In this document: positions 61,748 to 64,000 of the stretch, piece by piece
How positions within the stretch are numbered: the first letter of the stretch is position 1
Layout of the letters: the number at the start of each line of letters is the position of its first letter
Origin: Corynebacterium flavescens
GTDB lineage: Bacteria > Actinomycetota > Actinomycetes > Mycobacteriales > Mycobacteriaceae
DNA length: 64,000 bases
Assembly: GCF_008693105.1 (NCBI RefSeq)
Contig: NZ_VXKK01000042.1
Coordinates: forward strand, 186,001 to 250,000
Direction of reading: 5' to 3'
The notes under the pieces: model-generated
Seen by the model: only the letters and a program-made list of their open reading frames with translations
Told to the model about the DNA's origin: nothing
The model's database searches: none
Program-made: the position numbers and the translations under genes

Positions 61748-63574
61748 TTAGGATGCGCTCTCGATGCGCTTTTTGAGCGCCTCGAACTGCTCCCATACCT
61801 CTGCAGGCACGCGTGGTCCGAGGAAGCGCAGGTACTCGTTGTTGTCTTCCACGTCCCCCGCCCAATCGGCCGGGTTGACTGCGAGTGCCTCGCGCAGGTC
61901 CTCGATATCGACGTCGAGGCCCTCGACGTCGATATCCTCGGCGCGAGCGGTGCTGCCCACAACGGTCTTCTCAGCCTCGACGTTGCCTTCGATGCGATCG
62001 ACGATCCACTTGAGCACACGCGAGTTCTCACCGAAGCCCGGCCACAGGAAGCGACCGTCCTCACCACGGCGGAACCAGTTGACCAGGAAGATGGACGGCA
62101 TCTTATCGCCACCGCGGGCGCCCATGTCGATCCAGTTCTGCAGGTAATCTCCCACGTTGTAGCCGATGAAGGGGAGCATGGCCATCGGGTCATGGCGCAG
62201 CGAGCCCACCTTAGCCTCGGCGGCAGCAGCGGTCTGGCCGGAGGCCAGCAGCGAGCCGATCATGGTGCCGTGGTTCCAGTCGAAGGCCTCGGTGACCAGC
62301 GGAACGGTATCGGGGCGACGGCCGCCGAAGAGGATGGCGTCGATCTTGACGCCGTGCCAGTCATCATATTCCGGCGCGGCGGTCGGGCACTGCGAGATCG
62401 GCACGCAGTAGCGGGAGTTCGGGTGTGCTGCCTTGGTGGAGGGGTTCGGAGTCCAGTCGGCACCGGTCCAGTCGATGAGGTGCGCAGGTGCCTCGCCGTC
62501 CATGCCTTCCCACCAGACATCGCCATCATCCGTCAGTGCCACGTTGGTGAACACGGTGTTGCCCGGCTCCATGGTCTTCATGGCGATGGGGTTGGAATCA
62601 TAGCTGGTGCCAGGAGCGACGCCGAAGAAGCCATTCTCCGGGTTAACCGCGTAGAGACCGTCTTCGCGCAGATGGAGCCAAGCGATGTCGTCCCCGACAA
62701 CCTGGGCCTTCCAGCCCGGAATGGTCGGCGTGATCATCGCGAGGTTGGTCTTGCCGCAGGCGGAGGGGAAAGCCGCAGCTACGTGGTATGCCTTGCCCTC
62801 CGGGCTAATCAGCTTGAGGATGAGCATGTGCTCAGCCATCCAGCCCTCTTCCCGTGCCATGACGGAGGCAATACGCAGCGCGTAGCACTTCTTGGCCAGG
62901 ATGGCGTTTCCGCCGTAACCAGAACCGTAGGACCAGATCTCCTTAGTATCGGGGAACTGGGTGATGTACTTGGTGTCATTGCACGGCCAGGCCACGTCTT
63001 CTTGACCGGGCTCGAGCGGAGCACCCACGGAGTGTAGCGCGGGAACGAAAGCACCGTTGTCCCCGATCTTCTCCAGAGCCTCGGCGCCCATGCGGGTCAT
63101 AATCCGCATGGAGAGCACGACGTAGGCCGAGTCCGTCAGCTGAACGCCCAGCTTGGGGTCCGGATCGCTGATGGGCCCCATACAGAAGGGAACAACATAC
63201 ATGGTGCGCCCACGCATGGAGCCACGGAAGGCCTCGGTCATCTCGGCCTTCATGGCAGCAGGCGGCGCCCAGTTATTGGTGGGGCCGGCGTCTTCCTCCA
63301 GCTCCGAGCAGATGAAGGTGCGCGATTCCACGCGAGCCACATCGGAGGGGTTGGAACGTGCCAAGTAGGAGTTGGGGCGCTTTTCCTCATTCAGCTTGAT
63401 GAGGGTGCCCTTTTCTACGAGCTCCGCGGCGAGGCGGTCTGCCTCTTCCTGGGACCCGTCGACAAAGACCACCTTATCCGGCTGAAACAGCTCCACGTTC
63501 TCTTCAATCCACGCGATGAGCTTTTCATTGTTGGTCGGCAACGAGCCGACGAGGCCCTGAATGGTGGCGGTCAT
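61748..63574 (-). CDS. pckG: Phosphoenolpyruvate carboxykinase (GTP)
   Basis: 608 residues, the GTP-dependent form. [12 protein letters not shown] is the phosphate loop with the reactive Cys, [33 protein letters not shown] is the oxaloacetate side, and FEWNHG-like [13 protein letters not shown] ends the metal site. It makes PEP from oxaloacetate in gluconeogenesis. ATG 63574 has AGGAG at 8 bases. Its upstream region has several inverted repeats that may bind carbon regulators. Confidence 0.97.
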   Translation of the reverse strand: MTATIQGLVGSLPTNNEKLIAWIEENVELFQPDKVVFVDGSQEEADRLAAELVEKGTLIKLNEEKRPNSYLARSNPSDVARVESRTFICSELEEDAGPTNNWAPPAAMKAEMTEAFRGSMRGRTMYVVPFCMGPISDPDPKLGVQLTDSAYVVLSMRIMTRMGAEALEKIGDNGAFVPALHSVGAPLEPGQEDVAWPCNDTKYITQFPDTKEIWSYGSGYGGNAILAKKCYALRIASVMAREEGWMAEHMLILKLISPEGKAYHVAAAFPSACGKTNLAMITPTIPGWKAQVVGDDIAWLHLREDGLYAVNPENGFFGVAPGTSYDSNPIAMKTMEPGNTVFTNVALTDDGDVWWEGMDGEAPAHLIDWTGADWTPNPSTKAAHPNSRYCVPISQCPTAAPEYDDWHGVKIDAILFGGRRPDTVPLVTEAFDWNHGTMIGSLLASGQTAAAAEAKVGSLRHDPMAMLPFIGYNVGDYLQNWIDMGARGGDKMPSIFLVNWFRRGEDGRFLWPGFGENSRVLKWIVDRIEGNVEAEKTVVGSTARAEDIDVEGLDVDIEDLREALAVNPADWAGDVEDNNEYLRFLGPRVPAEVWEQFEALKKRIESAS

Positions 63575-63918
63575 TAAATAGTCTCCTGGTTTTAGACAAG
63601 CTTTAAACAACGGTGCTGAAGAAATTACTTTCCATCACTAGCGTAACGTGCCGTTGATGTATTTATCCGTATTTCTCGACACACCGGTTATATCCACCCC
63701 GTTAACCGCCCCTTAACCGGCCACATACTGCTGTGAGATAGAACATAGCGCACATTTTGCCCCCCATTTCGGGGGCTAATTAGGTGCGGAATAGGGCTTC
63801 CGTAGCGTGATATTGGCACCCCCATCGCGGCCACTGGTTATACCCAGATGCTAGACCAAGACGGCTATTCGGCGCGTCACTTTGTCGATATCGCAGGTTA
63901 AGTGAACAATAGACGCCA
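63575..63918. other. Divergent intergenic region pckG / downstream gene (344 bases)
   Basis: No gene is visible. It contains CCGGTTA (63684-63690) with TAACCGG (63714-63720) and GTTAAC between, a GCCCCC/GGGGGC inverted repeat (63759-63776), and CTGGTTATACCCAG (63833-63846). These look like regulator sites of pckG. I cannot place the promoters with confidence. Confidence 0.6.
63759..63776. promoter_or_regulatory. GC-run inverted repeat upstream of pckG
   Basis: GCCCCC-N6-GGGGGC. C- and G-run pairs like this resemble RamA sites in C. glutamicum. It lies about 185 bases before the pckG start, so the assignment is tentative. Confidence 0.4.
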
Positions 63919-64000
63919 ATGGATACTAATAATTACGAAGCCAGCACCCCCAACCGCGGCGCCGGCGAGATGCCACCCGGGCGCCCCCCGCAGACCGATT
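63919..64000 (+). CDS. Start of a divergent gene, possibly trmB (cut by window edge)
   Basis: 27 codons, MDTNNYEASTPNRGAGEMPP..., open to the end of the window. In C. glutamicum the gene next to pck is trmB, coding for tRNA guanine-N7 methyltransferase, and a disordered N-terminus is normal there. The residues in view carry no family motif, so the name rests on synteny alone. No ribosome binding site is visible. Confidence 0.45.
   Translation, partial: MDTNNYEASTPNRGAGEMPPGRPPQTD

Noticed and set aside
63732-63747. GlxR-like TGTGA-N6-ACATA upstream of pckG
   Set aside because: The second half-site matches TCACA at too few positions to call.
63750-63780. 6C-type small RNA near the C-run upstream of pckG
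   Set aside because: The C-run forms the stem of an inverted repeat rather than hairpin loops, and the second hairpin of 6C RNAs is missing.

Overview
The window is a gene-dense, high-GC stretch of an actinobacterial chromosome, almost certainly a Corynebacterium. Supporting gene order: pyrE-sulfurtransferase-clpB, ald-hspR-dnaJ-grpE-dnaK, a cys cluster with an McbR-type operator, alaT, dcd next to UDP-glucose dehydrogenase, an AftD-type arabinofuranosyltransferase with DUF2613 and DUF3068 proteins, and GTP-dependent pckG at the edge. The species cannot be fixed from sequence alone. I see no prophage, insertion sequence or CRISPR array.

Layout. 1-10.8 kb (mostly minus strand): start of pyrE, an anchored hypothetical protein, a rhodanese-like protein lacking its catalytic cysteine, a nitronate monooxygenase, an AT-richer pocket with two small orphan ORFs, clpB, the methionine importer metQNI and a GltS-type symporter. 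10.9-16.3 kb: a luciferase-like flavoprotein coupled to a divergent flavohaemoglobin-like protein, a frameshifted siderophore-interacting protein, a nitrilase-family amidase, and a helical small protein overlapping a DUF1023 hydrolase. 16.3-22.5 kb: ald and the dnaK-grpE-dnaJ-hspR operon. Both clpB and dnaK carry a SigH-like promoter together with an HspR (HAIR) operator, and a hairpin terminator lies between grpE and dnaJ.

22.9-31.8 kb: putA, an AI-2E family permease, then nucleosidase, cysN, cysD and cysH. The sulfite reductase gene cysI expected next to cysH is absent. CysH has lost three of the four cysteines of an APS-reductase iron-sulfur site, and the neighbouring ferredoxin-NADP reductase is reduced to 129 codons, while a perfect McbR palindrome remains in the divergent promoter. 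31.8-37.4 kb: a DyP peroxidase with a cargo tail plus its encapsulin shell, and a heterodimeric ABC exporter. 37.4-46.3 kb: an HNH protein, a membrane iron-sulfur oxidoreductase with a Pro/Ala repeat tail, a DUF1707 protein, alaT, a YibE/F protein, UDP-glucose dehydrogenase, dcd and tRNA-Gly(CCC).

46.3-64 kb: a NarL-type two-component pair, a secreted phospholipase A2, an alpha/beta hydrolase, a VanW protein, a GH3 lipoprotein, UspA, then a cell-envelope block (DUF2613, AftD, acyltransferase, DUF3068, membrane protein, GT4, methyltransferase), pckG, and the first codons of a divergent gene. Several genes here appear to be transcribed leaderless, with a -10 box 6-8 bases upstream of the start codon. 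The most notable points are the remodelled sulfur locus, the antisense-overlapping tails of aftD and the acyltransferase gene, and the altered motifs in the flavohaemoglobin-like and rhodanese-like proteins.
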